A stretch of 63,070 bases of DNA from Arthrobacter sp. M2012083 (GCF_000281065.1 NZ_AKKK01000023.1:1-63070), one strand, 5' to 3'. Shown: positions 35,046 to 47,325, numbered from the stretch's first letter. Made by a program: numbers and translations. Notes: generated from the letters alone by a model not told the origin.

Positions 35046-35668
35046 GAGAGGATCCTTTCGCGGACGCGCTGCACCAGGGCATCGGCGGCGAGAACCACTT
35101 TGTCCTCAATCCCGTTCGTCTGTTCCGCCAGGCGGGAACGGGCTTCGCCGTGCTTGATGGCGACAATGTTGATGTCGATGTTGACCCGGGCCGTGGTGGC
35201 AGCTGCGCGGGCTGCATCGGCAGCAGCGGCGATGTCGCTGATGACGTTGGGGTTCGCCACGTCAAAGAGTTCCGTGGCAAGATCCACCACTGCGCCGGCA
35301 ACGTTGATGAGCTGCGCGGGAGTATGGGCGGCCTGAACCAGGGCGTCCTGGATGGCTGCGGTCTTTATTGCTTTGAGTTCGTCGGATTCCGAGGGGAGCT
35401 TGTAGGAGTCGATGACCGACTGGAAGGCGTGCTCGTCGGCGTCCGCGAGACGCAGGGCCTCGACGATCAGGTGGTCGGCGGCGCTGGTGATCCGGGTTAC
35501 CAGTGCGGCGTGCTCCTCATACTTGGCGCCGGTGGTGTACCTGGCCACCATGGCTACCAAGGCAGCACCTTGGGCGGCATGCAAGGCAGCGGCTGCTCCT
35601 CCACCGGGAGTGGGCTGACGTGAAGCGAGCCTGGAGAGGTAATCATGGATGGTTTCTGAACTGATCAT
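35042..35668 (-). CDS. Cyclodeaminase/methenyl-THF cyclohydrolase FchA-like protein
   Basis: The 208-residue product belongs to the formiminotransferase-cyclodeaminase fold. Visible signs are LASRQPTPGGGAAAALHAAQGAALVAMVARYTTGAKY at the N-terminus, the DADEHAFQSVIDSYKLP segment, and a helical C-terminus with NPNVISDIAAAADAARAAATTARVNI. Stand-alone members act as methenyl-THF cyclohydrolase (FchA) in C1 pathways. ATG at 35668 has AGGAAG upstream; the frame continues upstream without a site. It lies between dmgO and folD and overlaps folD by ATGA, so it should convert methenyl-THF to 10-formyl-THF in the same pathway. Confidence 0.85.
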   Translation of the reverse strand: MISSETIHDYLSRLASRQPTPGGGAAAALHAAQGAALVAMVARYTTGAKYEEHAALVTRITSAADHLIVEALRLADADEHAFQSVIDSYKLPSESDELKAIKTAAIQDALVQAAHTPAQLINVAGAVVDLATELFDVANPNVISDIAAAADAARAAATTARVNIDINIVAIKHGEARSRLAEQTNGIEDKVVLAADALVQRVRERILS

Positions 35669-35799
35669 GGGTCTTCCTGGCTGACTGAAGAAGAGAGTGA
35701 CTGAGAAAGCTGTCTTAAGAAGGGGAAGGCAGCGGCCCGGACCCGGTCGGTGCGAGGGGAAGGGTCCGGGCTGCATGCCCTTGGTGGCTGTGTGGGCTG

Positions 35800-39263
<3,464 letters not shown>

Positions 39264-39275
39264 GTCTCCTCCTTA

Positions 39276-39308
39276 AGATATATTCCTGGGTCCTGTACTG
39301 ATATATTA
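39276..39308. promoter_or_regulatory. Operator pair between purU and the GntR gene
   Basis: AGATATATTC (39276-39285) and TGATATATTA (39299-39308) are 23 bases apart. They resemble the TGATATATCA motif before the BCCT gene, fdhA and pdxS. The first lies next to the purU ribosome site, so binding there would block the purU-dmgO-fchA-folD transcript. Confidence 0.6.
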
Positions 39309-39382
39309 GGATTGGATTCAGCGTATACTGGTGTTCAGGGTAGGTCAATAGATTTTTTGGTTGTGAAGAAAGGGATGGCGCT

Positions 39383-40063
39383 GTGGCTTTTGGAACTCTG
39401 GCAGTCACCGGCGAGGCCACGAAGAAATCCTTGGCTGACGTCGCGTACGAACGTCTCCGGGATCGCTTGTTGATGCTGGACATCAAGCCTGGCGACCTCC
39501 TCAACGATGACCAACTCGCCAGGGACCTGGAGATTGGCCGGACGCCGGTGCGTGAAGCATTGAAGCGCCTGGAGTTGGATCGGCTTGTCATTACTTATCC
39601 GAGGCGGGGGACCTTTGCCACCCGCGTGGAAGTAACTGACCTGGCCTTTATATCTGAGATTCGGGCGCAGTTGGAACCCTTGGCTGCCGCGAGGGCTGCT
39701 CGGGTCGCCTCGGCTGCCACTAAAGAGCACCTCCGTGAAGTAATGCGCGCAGTGGAGGACTTTGACGTCAGTGCGGCATCGGTGGTTGAAACCCTGCGCT
39801 TGGACGCGAGTGTTCACCAAGGCATCTACGCGGCGGCCGCGAACCCGCACCTCGAAGACATCCTGATTCGCTATGACAATCTGGCCACCCGGATTTGGTG
39901 CATGGTCTTGGACCGGTTGCCCGATCTCGAGCATCATGTGCGCGAGCACCTTGATCTGTTGAGGGCCGTTATTGATGGTGATGAGGATCAGGCTGCCGAG
40001 TTGGCCCGCGTCCATGTCAGCGGCTTCGAGCACGCTGTGCGGCAGGCACTTTTCGCAGCCTAG
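39383..40063 (+). CDS. GntR-family regulator with FCD domain
   Basis: The 226-residue product has a GntR winged helix (SLADVAYERLRDRLLMLDIKPGDLLNDDQLARDLEIGRTPVREALKRLELD, near residues 16-65). An all-helical FCD domain follows, with SEIRAQLEPLAAARAAR, LDASVHQGIYAAAANPHLEDIL and VREHLDLLRAVIDGD, whose Asp/His residues normally bind a metal and a carboxylate ligand. GTG at 39383 has AAAGGGA upstream. It is divergent from purU and has motif copies on both sides, so it is the best candidate regulator of the betaine/C1 genes. The ligand could be a betaine derivative or formate; unknown. Confidence 0.85.
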   Translation: MAFGTLAVTGEATKKSLADVAYERLRDRLLMLDIKPGDLLNDDQLARDLEIGRTPVREALKRLELDRLVITYPRRGTFATRVEVTDLAFISEIRAQLEPLAAARAARVASAATKEHLREVMRAVEDFDVSAASVVETLRLDASVHQGIYAAAANPHLEDILIRYDNLATRIWCMVLDRLPDLEHHVREHLDLLRAVIDGDEDQAAELARVHVSGFEHAVRQALFAA

Positions 40064-40123
40064 GTCGGCGCCGATCCCGCTGTTGACTCCGGGCTTCTGT
40101 GCTTGCATACTGAAGTCTCCCAC

Positions 40124-40159
40124 TAATATATCACCCGGATATCACGCGCTCATATATCC
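40124..40159. promoter_or_regulatory. Operator-like motifs before pdxS
   Basis: TAATATATCA at 40124-40133 and TCATATATCC at 40150-40159 resemble the TGATATATCA motif; a shorter GATATCA lies between them at 40138. The spacing is 26 bases, not 23 as elsewhere. The pdxS GTG is 57 bases downstream. Confidence 0.45.
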
Positions 40160-40215
40160 CCGCCGAATCCGGGCGCTGGTGATGCAATCACAGCCTTCAG
40201 CCTTTGGAGTATCAC

Positions 40216-41130
40216 GTGACGACAAGACCCCACCTTTTTGAACACATCCCCTTGACGGGCAGCAGCCGTGTTAAGCGGGGCATGGCGGAGATGCTCAAGG
40301 GCGGCGTCATCATGGACGTCGTTAACGTCGAGCAGGCCCGCATCGCCGAGGATGCCGGTGCCGTGGCTGTCATGGCGCTCGAGCGTGTCCCGGCCGACAT
40401 CCGCGCCCAGGGCGGCGTGTCCCGCATGTCGGATCCGGACATGATCGATGCGATCATCGCTGCCGTGTCCATCCCGGTCATGGCCAAGGCGCGCATCGGC
40501 CACTTCGTCGAAGCCCAGGTGCTGCAGTCCCTCGGCGTCGACTACATCGACGAGTCCGAGGTCCTGACCCCGGCCGACTACATCAACCACATCGACAAGT
40601 GGAACTTCACCGTTCCCTTCGTTTGTGGCGCCACCAACCTCGGTGAGGCCCTGCGCCGCATCAACGAGGGCGCGGCGATGATCCGTTCCAAGGGCGAGGC
40701 CGGTACCGGGGATGTTTCCAACGCCACCGGTCACATGCGCAAGATCCGCTCCGAGATTGCCAAGCTCGCAGCCCTTCCGGAGGACGAGCTGTACGTTGCG
40801 GCCAAGGAGCTGCAGGCCCCGTACGAGCTGGTCAAGGAAGTCGCCGCGACCGGTAAGCTCCCCGTGGTTCTGTTCACCGCCGGTGGCATCGCGACCCCGG
40901 CTGACGCTGCGATGATGATGCAGCTCGGCGCCGACGGCGTGTTCGTTGGTTCCGGGATCTTCAAGTCCGGCAACCCGGCTGAGCGCGCCGCCGCCGTCGT
41001 CAACGCCACTGCTTACTATGACGATCCCGACGTCATTGCCAAGGTCTCCCGCGGCCTGGGCGAAGCCATGATCGGCATCAACGTCGACGACATCCCCCAG
41101 CCCCACCGCCTCGCAGAACGCGGCTGGTAG
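40216..41130 (+). CDS. pdxS: Pyridoxal 5'-phosphate synthase subunit PdxS
   Basis: The 304-residue product is a complete PdxS. Landmarks are [23 protein letters not shown] near residue 20, [12 protein letters not shown], the active Lys in [16 protein letters not shown] near residue 90, [16 protein letters not shown] near residue 160 and [14 protein letters not shown]. It builds PLP from ribose 5-phosphate and glyceraldehyde 3-phosphate with ammonia from PdxT. GTG at 40216 has TTGGAG upstream. No pdxT follows; the next gene is a 74-residue protein. A second pdxS with pdxT probably lies elsewhere. The operator-like motifs upstream link this copy to the C1 island. Confidence 0.95.
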   Translation: MTTRPHLFEHIPLTGSSRVKRGMAEMLKGGVIMDVVNVEQARIAEDAGAVAVMALERVPADIRAQGGVSRMSDPDMIDAIIAAVSIPVMAKARIGHFVEAQVLQSLGVDYIDESEVLTPADYINHIDKWNFTVPFVCGATNLGEALRRINEGAAMIRSKGEAGTGDVSNATGHMRKIRSEIAKLAALPEDELYVAAKELQAPYELVKEVAATGKLPVVLFTAGGIATPADAAMMMQLGADGVFVGSGIFKSGNPAERAAAVVNATAYYDDPDVIAKVSRGLGEAMIGINVDDIPQPHRLAERGW

Positions 41131-41134
41131 AGGC

Positions 41135-41359
41135 ATGACGGATCTTGCCCTCGTCAAAACCGTTCACGGCCGTGGCCTGCGGAAGGACTGGGCTCAGCTG
41201 ACCGGCCACACGGTGGAGGTGTGGTTGATGGGGCACCATGTTCTCACCGGCGTGGTGGAGCAGGCTTCCGACGACGACTCCGTGCTGTGGATCGCCGCGG
41301 AGGGTCTCTCTACGAGGAAACTGTTCGACAAGTCGACGGGATACCAGGTCTGGGCCTGA
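41135..41359 (+). CDS. Small hypothetical protein after pdxS
   Basis: The 74-residue product is soluble and beta-rich, with GHTVEVWLMGHHVLTGVVEQASDDDSVLWIAAEG in the centre. That could form a small barrel like the Sm/Hfq fold, but no family can be confirmed by eye. It begins 5 bases after the pdxS stop with TAGAGG in between, so it is cotranscribed with pdxS. The product contains four Trp in a short chain and no Cys. Function unknown; its place after pdxS instead of pdxT is unusual. The 135 bases that follow up to the LysR stop contain nothing I can support. Confidence 0.6.
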   Translation: MTDLALVKTVHGRGLRKDWAQLTGHTVEVWLMGHHVLTGVVEQASDDDSVLWIAAEGLSTRKLFDKSTGYQVWA

Positions 41360-41494
41360 GCAGCTCTTGGCCGCACCCGTCGGTCCTGTGGGCCGTTGAC
41401 GACGCGCATATTCGTATGGGCCACCCGTGGGGACCGTCGATGCCCGGATACTGGTGGCGTGCTGGAAGAAGTGTGACAGCCGCCGATTGGAGTG

Positions 41495-42427
41495 TCAGCG
41501 GTCGTCTTCGGGGCGGGCTGTGAGGATCCGGTGGGCGCTCTCCTGAAGAATGCCGAGCGACTCCTGAACCAGGGGTGATGCAATACTGCCCCTGCGCACC
41601 GCTGCCACAATGCGTCGCGCGGGCTTTCCCTTGCCGGTAATGCGGAGCCGGACCACGTTCTCGGCATTATGCAACGGTGCCAATCGCGGAAGCAGGCCTA
41701 CTCCCAGTCCAGCGCCCACGAAAGCGATTTGGGTTTCCCATTCCACCGCCTCATGGGCAATGCGCGGTGTTACCCCCACAGCCGTGAACGCCGCCGTGAA
41801 GAGCGCGTGATAGGTGGACCCGGCGGATTCGGTGATCCATGGCTCAGACGCCAGCTCTTCCAGCGTGACCGTTTCCCGTGACGCCAACGGATGGTCACCC
41901 GGAATGATCACGTCCAAGGGGTCGTCGAGCAGCACCGTCTGTTCGAAGCGCGGATCGTCCTCAACGTATGTGTCGGACTGCATGGCAACGATGACCGCAA
42001 GGTCGATCCGCTCGGCGACCAACAAGTCGAAGCAGCGGGCCGGGTTCGCCTCGAGTACCTGTACCTCCAGCAGGGGGCGTGTTGTGCGCAAAGTAGCGGC
42101 TAGCGGAGCCAGCAACTGGGCCGCCGCCGTCGAGAATCCGCCGAGACCGAAACGGGACTGTACCTGGTCGCCGGCCTCCATGGCTGCTGCGCGCAGGCGC
42201 TCCCATTCGGCGATAAGTGTGTCCGAACCGGCCACCAGGAATCGTCCCGTGGCGGTCAGCCGCACGCCCCGGCCGTCCTTGGTCAGCAGCTGCATTCCGA
42301 GCATCCGCTGGAGCTCGCGCAGCTGTGCGGAGACGGCGGAGGGAGAATAGCCGGTGAGCTCCGCGGTGGCACCGATGGTGCCGCAACGGGCAAAAACTCG
42401 AAGTGTGATGAGCCTCGCATCAATCAT
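41495..42427 (-). CDS. LysR-family regulator
   Basis: The 310-residue product has a LysR winged helix at the N-terminus (ITLRVFARCGTIGATAELTGYSPSAVSAQLRELQRMLGMQLL) and a periplasmic-binding-like effector domain with DPLDVIIPGDHPLASRETVTLEELASEPWI and FVGAGLGVGLLPRL. ATG at 42427 follows AATAGGTGC, a weak ribosome site. It is divergent from the Rieske monooxygenase gene, the usual arrangement for activation of the neighbour. Effector is unknown; betaine or a related quaternary amine is likely from context. The 160-base intergenic region holds a CGAAGACTTCG palindrome. Confidence 0.85.
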   Translation of the reverse strand: MIDARLITLRVFARCGTIGATAELTGYSPSAVSAQLRELQRMLGMQLLTKDGRGVRLTATGRFLVAGSDTLIAEWERLRAAAMEAGDQVQSRFGLGGFSTAAAQLLAPLAATLRTTRPLLEVQVLEANPARCFDLLVAERIDLAVIVAMQSDTYVEDDPRFEQTVLLDDPLDVIIPGDHPLASRETVTLEELASEPWITESAGSTYHALFTAAFTAVGVTPRIAHEAVEWETQIAFVGAGLGVGLLPRLAPLHNAENVVRLRITGKGKPARRIVAAVRRGSIASPLVQESLGILQESAHRILTARPEDDR

Positions 42428-42500
42428 GCACCTATTGTGCACGGTTATCTTCTGAATCTTGCGCTTTTGTTGCAGCTCATTCATCTCTAATCTCGTACTA

Positions 42501-42511
42501 CGAAGACTTCG
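42501..42511. promoter_or_regulatory. Short palindrome between LysR and Rieske genes
   Basis: CGAAGACTTCG is an 11-base palindrome about a central A. It lies 76 bases before the gbcA-like start and may be part of the LysR binding region. No TGATATATCA-like motif occurs in this region. Confidence 0.35.
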
Positions 42512-42587
42512 ATAATGCCGCTTGCGACGATGCACCCGCGGTCCCCAATGAACTACACACTTATCCACGCCTCCTGGGAGGAAACAC

Positions 42588-43889
42588 ATGTCTGCTCCAG
42601 TCTTGCCCCTCAACTCACGCGGAAAACTCGCTTCATCTTTGCCTGCTGAGCAGCTGGCGGAGATCAGCGAACTGTTCGAGTTCCGGCGCAAGGGATATTC
42701 CCTCGATGCGCCTTTCTACACCGATGCCACGATCTTCAAGATCGATATGGAGGCCATTTTTGGCCAACACTGGATCTTTGCCGGCAGCGTCGCGGAACTC
42801 CCGGAGCCGGGTGACTACATCACCGTGGACTACGGCCCCTACTCGCTGATCGTGCTTCGCAATGACGACGGCGGCGTGAACGTCCTGCACAATGTGTGCC
42901 GTCACCGCGGTGCCCGCGTCCTGACTGAGGCCACGGGGTCCACAGGAAACCTCGTGTGCGGCTACCACTCCTGGACCTATTCCCCCGAAGGCAACCTGAT
43001 CCACGCCTCCGCTCCCGGCGAAGCCAAATTCGATAAGAACTGCTTCGCCCTCAAACGTGCGCACAGCCGTGAAGTGGCCGGCCTCATCTTTGTTTGCATC
43101 GCGGACGAACCGCCCACCGATTTTGACGAGACCTCCAAGATCTTCGAGCCGTACCTCGCGCCCCACGATCTGTCCAAGACGAAGATCGCATACCAGCAGA
43201 ACATCATTGAAGAGGGCAACTGGAAGCTCGTCATGGAGAACAACCGTGAGTGCTACCACTGCGACGGGCACCCGGAGCTCGCCTGCTCCCTGTTCCCCAC
43301 CTGGGGGCTGACGGAGGGGCTGATCCCGGCACACCTTGAAGAAGTGTGGGACCGCAACAAGGAAGCGCAGGCGTCGCTCGAGGAGCGTTGCCGCCGCTAC
43401 GGCCTGCCTTACGAAGTGGTAGAGGAGCTTGATACCCGGATTGCTGGAATCCGCATCTCACGCGAATCGCTCGACGGCGAGGGTGAGTCGTTCTCGGCTG
43501 ACGGGCGTAGGCTCTCCAAGAAACTTCTCGGCGATTTGCCAGACTTCCGCCTTGGCCGCTGCTCGATGCACCTTCAGCCCAACAGCTGGTTCCACTTCCA
43601 GAGCGACCACGTCATCACGTTCGGGGTCTTCCCCATCAACGAACACCAGTCCCTGGTTCGCACTACGTGGCTGGTAGCCGACGACGCCGTCGAAGGCGTT
43701 GACTACGACCTGGAAAAGCTTACGTACACCTGGAAGCAGACCAACCTGCAGGACAAGGCCTTCGTGGAGCTGTGCCAGACGGGTGCCGGCAGCCCCGCGT
43801 ACGAGCCCGGCCCGTACATGAAGAGCGAATACCAGGTGGAGGCATTCATCAACTGGTACGTGCAGCGTGTCCAGGAGCACTTGGCATGA
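42588..43889 (+). CDS. gbcA: Rieske oxygenase, glycine betaine monooxygenase alpha (GbcA-like)
   Basis: The 433-residue product has a Rieske centre with Cys104, His106, Cys124 and His127 in VCRHRGA and CGYHSW. The mononuclear iron site has His224 and His228 in ENNRECYHCDGHPE, a pattern shared by quaternary-amine demethylases. In Pseudomonas GbcA demethylates glycine betaine to dimethylglycine, releasing formaldehyde. Its place beside a matching reductase, dimethylglycine oxidase and formaldehyde-handling genes supports that substrate; carnitine or proline betaine remain alternatives. ATG at 42588 follows GGGAGGAAA. It overlaps the reductase gene by ATGA. Confidence 0.8.
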   Translation: MSAPVLPLNSRGKLASSLPAEQLAEISELFEFRRKGYSLDAPFYTDATIFKIDMEAIFGQHWIFAGSVAELPEPGDYITVDYGPYSLIVLRNDDGGVNVLHNVCRHRGARVLTEATGSTGNLVCGYHSWTYSPEGNLIHASAPGEAKFDKNCFALKRAHSREVAGLIFVCIADEPPTDFDETSKIFEPYLAPHDLSKTKIAYQQNIIEEGNWKLVMENNRECYHCDGHPELACSLFPTWGLTEGLIPAHLEEVWDRNKEAQASLEERCRRYGLPYEVVEELDTRIAGIRISRESLDGEGESFSADGRRLSKKLLGDLPDFRLGRCSMHLQPNSWFHFQSDHVITFGVFPINEHQSLVRTTWLVADDAVEGVDYDLEKLTYTWKQTNLQDKAFVELCQTGAGSPAYEPGPYMKSEYQVEAFINWYVQRVQEHLA

Positions 43890-45304
43890 CGGAACTCCTC
43901 ACTGAGACGTTAGTCCAGGAGCCACATCGCATTCGCGGTCTTGAGATGCCGTGGAACAGGGTCATGGGCAGCACCGAAGGACCCGCCAGCGCGGCACGTG
44001 CGTTGGGTCCTTGGCACCCGCAGGAGTTCATGGCCGAATGCGTCGAGATTGTTCCCGAAGTGGGCGGCATGATGACCTTCGTGTTCCGCCGCGCCGATGG
44101 CGCCCCGTTGGCGTTCCGTGCAGGCCAGTACGTTAATGTTGCTTTCCCGGTGAATGGCGAGGACGAGGATCCGGTGGACCGCAGCTACTCGCTGTCCAGT
44201 GCTCCCACCAAGCCGTGGACCTTCGACATCACAGTCAAGCGCGATGCCACGGGCCTGGTTTCACCGTGGGTGCACGAGAACATCAAACCCGGCACCGTTC
44301 TGGACATGCTCGGACCGGTAGGGGCATTCCACCTGCCCGACGCCGACCGTCGGGCCCGGTATCTCCTGCTGGCAGCCGGTGCAGGCATCACTCCCATCAT
44401 GTCCATGGTGCGGACCATTCACTCCCTGCCCGGACAGGCCGATGTGGTGGTGCTTTACCACGGGGCAGAGGCCGGAGGCTTTGCCTTCAACAAGGAGCTG
44501 GCCTACATCGCGTCCGTTGACTCGCGCATCAAGGTCTTCTACTCCTTGGGCGACCGCAGCAAGCCCGAGGGCTGGGAAGGCCTTAGTGGAAGGCTGACGG
44601 CAGCAATGCTGGAGGAGGTTGCCCCCGATGCCAACGGCCGGCAGGTATATGCCTGTGGACCCGAGGGCTACCTGAACACGGCCACGGAACTCCTCAAGAA
44701 GGTTGGCGTGGACGATACCTCCATCTACATGGAGTTCTTCTCAGGTGATCGCCAGATGCTCCTCGAATATGCGGCGGAGGTGGCCCTCGCCACGGACATC
44801 GCAGAAGAAATTGCCGAGGAAATTGCCGACTCCGCCGAGGATTACTTCGAGAGCCAGCCTGCGGCTTTCGGTCTCTACGAGCCGAGGTACGACGCGGACG
44901 GCACCTTGGAGGCCACAGGCCTGCCGCTCGAAGCGGTCGACGCTGATTCGACGTCCGATCCGGAAGCCAGCGACGGCGGTTCGGGCACCTCCCCGGAGGC
45001 TTCAGTCCCTGATGCATCGAGCTTCGAGACAGTGGGAACGGGAAGCCTCACCCTGTCCTTCATGCGTACGGGCATCAATGTGCGCATCGACCCAACCGAG
45101 CACATCCTCGGTCCGGCCCAGCGTGCCGGGGTCAGGATCGGCGCGAACTGCAAGGAAGGGATGTGCGGCTCCTGCAAGGTGGTCAAGCTTTCGGGTGAAG
45201 TGGAGATGAACCACCAAGGTGGCATCCGCGCCCGGGAGATCGATGCGGGCAAGTTCCTGCCCTGCTGTTCCACCGCGCAGACCGATATGGTGATCGACGC
45301 GTAG
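43886..45304 (+). CDS. gbcB: Hybrid FAD/2Fe-2S reductase for the Rieske oxygenase (GbcB-like)
   Basis: The 472-residue product has a ferredoxin-reductase module and a C-terminal plant-type [2Fe-2S] ferredoxin. The module has FAD motif DRSYSLSSAP near residue 96, NAD part LLLAAGAGITPIMSMVRTI near residue 165, and VYACGPEGYLN. The ferredoxin's ligands lie in NCKEGMCGSCKVVKL and PCCST. Between the modules is an acidic, Ser/Asp/Glu-rich linker of roughly 100 residues (about 290-390). The usual reductases of this class are near 360 residues, so this insert is the odd feature. It passes electrons from NAD(P)H to the Rieske oxygenase encoded directly upstream, whose stop overlaps its ATG. It ends 5 bases from the convergent regulator. 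Confidence 0.85.
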   Translation: MTELLTETLVQEPHRIRGLEMPWNRVMGSTEGPASAARALGPWHPQEFMAECVEIVPEVGGMMTFVFRRADGAPLAFRAGQYVNVAFPVNGEDEDPVDRSYSLSSAPTKPWTFDITVKRDATGLVSPWVHENIKPGTVLDMLGPVGAFHLPDADRRARYLLLAAGAGITPIMSMVRTIHSLPGQADVVVLYHGAEAGGFAFNKELAYIASVDSRIKVFYSLGDRSKPEGWEGLSGRLTAAMLEEVAPDANGRQVYACGPEGYLNTATELLKKVGVDDTSIYMEFFSGDRQMLLEYAAEVALATDIAEEIAEEIADSAEDYFESQPAAFGLYEPRYDADGTLEATGLPLEAVDADSTSDPEASDGGSGTSPEASVPDASSFETVGTGSLTLSFMRTGINVRIDPTEHILGPAQRAGVRIGANCKEGMCGSCKVVKLSGEVEMNHQGGIRAREIDAGKFLPCCSTAQTDMVIDA

Positions 45305-45309
45305 TACGG

Positions 45310-46584
45310 CTACCGGAGTCCCGCACTGTGGGCCAGGGCAATGGCCTCAGTGCGGGACCGGACGTCAAGCTTCCGGAAGAGGTTCCGGAGGTGAAACTTC
45401 ACAGTATTTTCGCTGATGCCAAGGTCAGCGGCAATCGAGCGATTACGCTGGCCGGCAGCCAGCAACTGAAGAACCTCGAGTTCCCTGCCGGCCAGCCCCC
45501 ACTCTGCAACGTCCCCCGCGGGAACTGACGGCGGATCCAACGGCAGGACCACGGAAATATCGGCGCCCCATCCCTGCATGACGTCCACGTTCATGGTCCC
45601 GTCCACGGCCTGCACACGTTGAAGCAACCGTTCCAAGGTGGGCCCTTCAGGGGAAAGCTCCCCGCCGCCGTCATCCCTGACATTGATCAGCAGGTTCTCC
45701 CCGTCGCAGTCCCATTGCGTCCGGACCCGATGCACATCAGACTGCTCGGCGATAGCCAGGACCAACCCTCGAACCACAGCCCTGGCGGCGTGGGCCACCT
45801 CGCCAGGCAGTGCCCTTCCGTTGGCAGGCGGTTCGATGAACTGGATGTCGATGTTGCTGAAGTGCATGAGCGGCCTGAGGTCTTCCCGAAGCCTCTCGAA
45901 CGCCTTGGCCACAGGCTCTTCCACAAGGTTGCTGGTGCGGTCACTAAGGGTCCGGAGGCCTACCAGGGCTTTGGCGGTGAGATCAGTAACGAACGTACGG
46001 GCCGCACGGTCGTCCAGTGAGTTTGAACGTAACGCCGCCAGGACGGTCTCGAGCGTGGTTGAGTGTTGGTCTACCAGCTCGCCGGTGACTCGTACACGCT
46101 CTGCCGAAGCTGCCCGCGACTCCAGAAGATACGACGGCGGAGCGTCGCTCACTTTCTCTTGGATGCGCGCCGCTGCAAGATCCCAAAGGTAGCCCACCAT
46201 CCGGAGGGGTCCGCTGTCCGCCTCGATTGGGGTTGGCGCCGGATCGGTAAGGACCAGCAGGGCGTTGCTTGGTGCGTAGCGGAACGCGAGGACCTCCCGC
46301 TGCTGGCCGCCAACCATAGCGGCCCCCCGCCATGGCCCGTCCCCGCCCACTGAGGCGCGCAGGCGTTCCAGTTCCGGGATGGAAACCCTGCTGACGATGT
46401 CCTCTGCCCCGGCCTTTTTTTGTGGGCGGCCCGTGCAGTCCTCAGTGAAGATGACCAAGGCACTCGATGACAGGAACGGCAGGGTGGCCGCGCGAAGCTC
46501 TTCGGCTATGCCCATCAAGGGGGCTTTTGCAATGGACGAAACCGAGTCCAGAAGGGGCCAGTGGAAGTCGTTGGGCTGTGGCAT
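45310..46584 (-). CDS. Hybrid regulator: kinase-like ATPase domain fused to LuxR helix-turn-helix
   Basis: The 424-residue product has a sensor-like N-terminal region of about 170 residues, and a helical segment ([21 protein letters not shown]) that resembles a dimerisation domain without a clear phospho-His. Then comes an HATPase_c-like domain with [18 protein letters not shown] near residue 305 and [19 protein letters not shown]. The C-terminal LuxR domain ([43 protein letters not shown]) begins near residue 365. No receiver domain is present. This is an unusual one-component-like chain. It is divergent from hxlB and convergent with gbcB, so it may control formaldehyde assimilation. Domain calls for the middle part are tentative. 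Confidence 0.75.
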   Translation of the reverse strand: MPQPNDFHWPLLDSVSSIAKAPLMGIAEELRAATLPFLSSSALVIFTEDCTGRPQKKAGAEDIVSRVSIPELERLRASVGGDGPWRGAAMVGGQQREVLAFRYAPSNALLVLTDPAPTPIEADSGPLRMVGYLWDLAAARIQEKVSDAPPSYLLESRAASAERVRVTGELVDQHSTTLETVLAALRSNSLDDRAARTFVTDLTAKALVGLRTLSDRTSNLVEEPVAKAFERLREDLRPLMHFSNIDIQFIEPPANGRALPGEVAHAARAVVRGLVLAIAEQSDVHRVRTQWDCDGENLLINVRDDGGGELSPEGPTLERLLQRVQAVDGTMNVDVMQGWGADISVVLPLDPPSVPAGDVAEWGLAGRELEVLQLLAAGQRNRSIAADLGISENTVKFHLRNLFRKLDVRSRTEAIALAHSAGLR

Positions 46585-46734
46585 GCAACCAAGCCTAAAG
46601 GAGTTCCATCGACATGCCTACCCGAAAGGGTGGTTATTACTGTCCATTTTTGGCGTTACCCCTACCTGAAGTAACCGGAACAATTGATATAGGCCCTATG
46701 AGGGAAGAGGCACCCACCTGCAAAAGGAGTGAAA

Positions 46735-47325
46735 GTGAACGTCACCGCAGAAACAGCAACAACCACCAGTGACGACGTAGCCGGTAACGTCTCCCTGATC
46801 TTGGGCGAGATGGGACGCACGGCCTCCGGCATTGACTACGGACAAGTGTCCCGCCTGGCCGACGAGATCAGCGGTGCTGAACGCGTCTTCCTCGCCGGAG
46901 CCGGTCGGAGCGGCTTGGTCCTACGGATGGCAGCCATGCGACTCATGCACCTCGGAAAAACCGTCCATGTTGCGGGTGATACCACAACACCCGCCATCAA
47001 CGCAGGGGACCTGCTGATTGTCGCTTCCGGTTCGGGTACTACTTCGGGAGTAGTCAAAGCGGCTCAAACAGCGCTGTCGGCGGGATCCCAGGTTGCCGCA
47101 ATCACCACGAACCCGTCTTCTGCGTTGGCTGGTCTTGCCCAGGCGGTGGTGGTTGTCCCGGCGGCCCAGAAGACGGACCATGGCTCTGATGTTTCGCAGC
47201 AGTACTCCGGCAGCCTCTTCGAACAGTCGCTCTTCCTGGTGACCGAGGCTGTTTTCCATTCTCTCTGGGGCGCCACTGACGAGCCTGCTGAGCAGCTCTG
47301 GTTGCGCCACGCAAACCTGGAGTAG
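46735..47325 (+). CDS. hxlB: 6-phospho-3-hexuloisomerase
   Basis: The 196-residue product is a single SIS domain with VFLAGAGRSGLVLRMAAMRLMHLGKTVHVAGDTTTPAINAGDLLIVASGSGTTSGV near residues 50-110 and the end FEQSLFLVTEAVFHSLW, the standard HxlB pattern. It isomerises hexulose 6-phosphate to fructose 6-phosphate in the ribulose monophosphate pathway of formaldehyde fixation. GTG at 46735 follows AAAAGGAG at 5 bases and is preferred over the GTG at 46729. It precedes hxlA by 78 bases and is divergent from the hybrid LuxR regulator. A TTGATATAGG element at 46684 partly matches the island's operator motif. Confidence 0.93.
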   Translation: MNVTAETATTTSDDVAGNVSLILGEMGRTASGIDYGQVSRLADEISGAERVFLAGAGRSGLVLRMAAMRLMHLGKTVHVAGDTTTPAINAGDLLIVASGSGTTSGVVKAAQTALSAGSQVAAITTNPSSALAGLAQAVVVVPAAQKTDHGSDVSQQYSGSLFEQSLFLVTEAVFHSLWGATDEPAEQLWLRHANLE

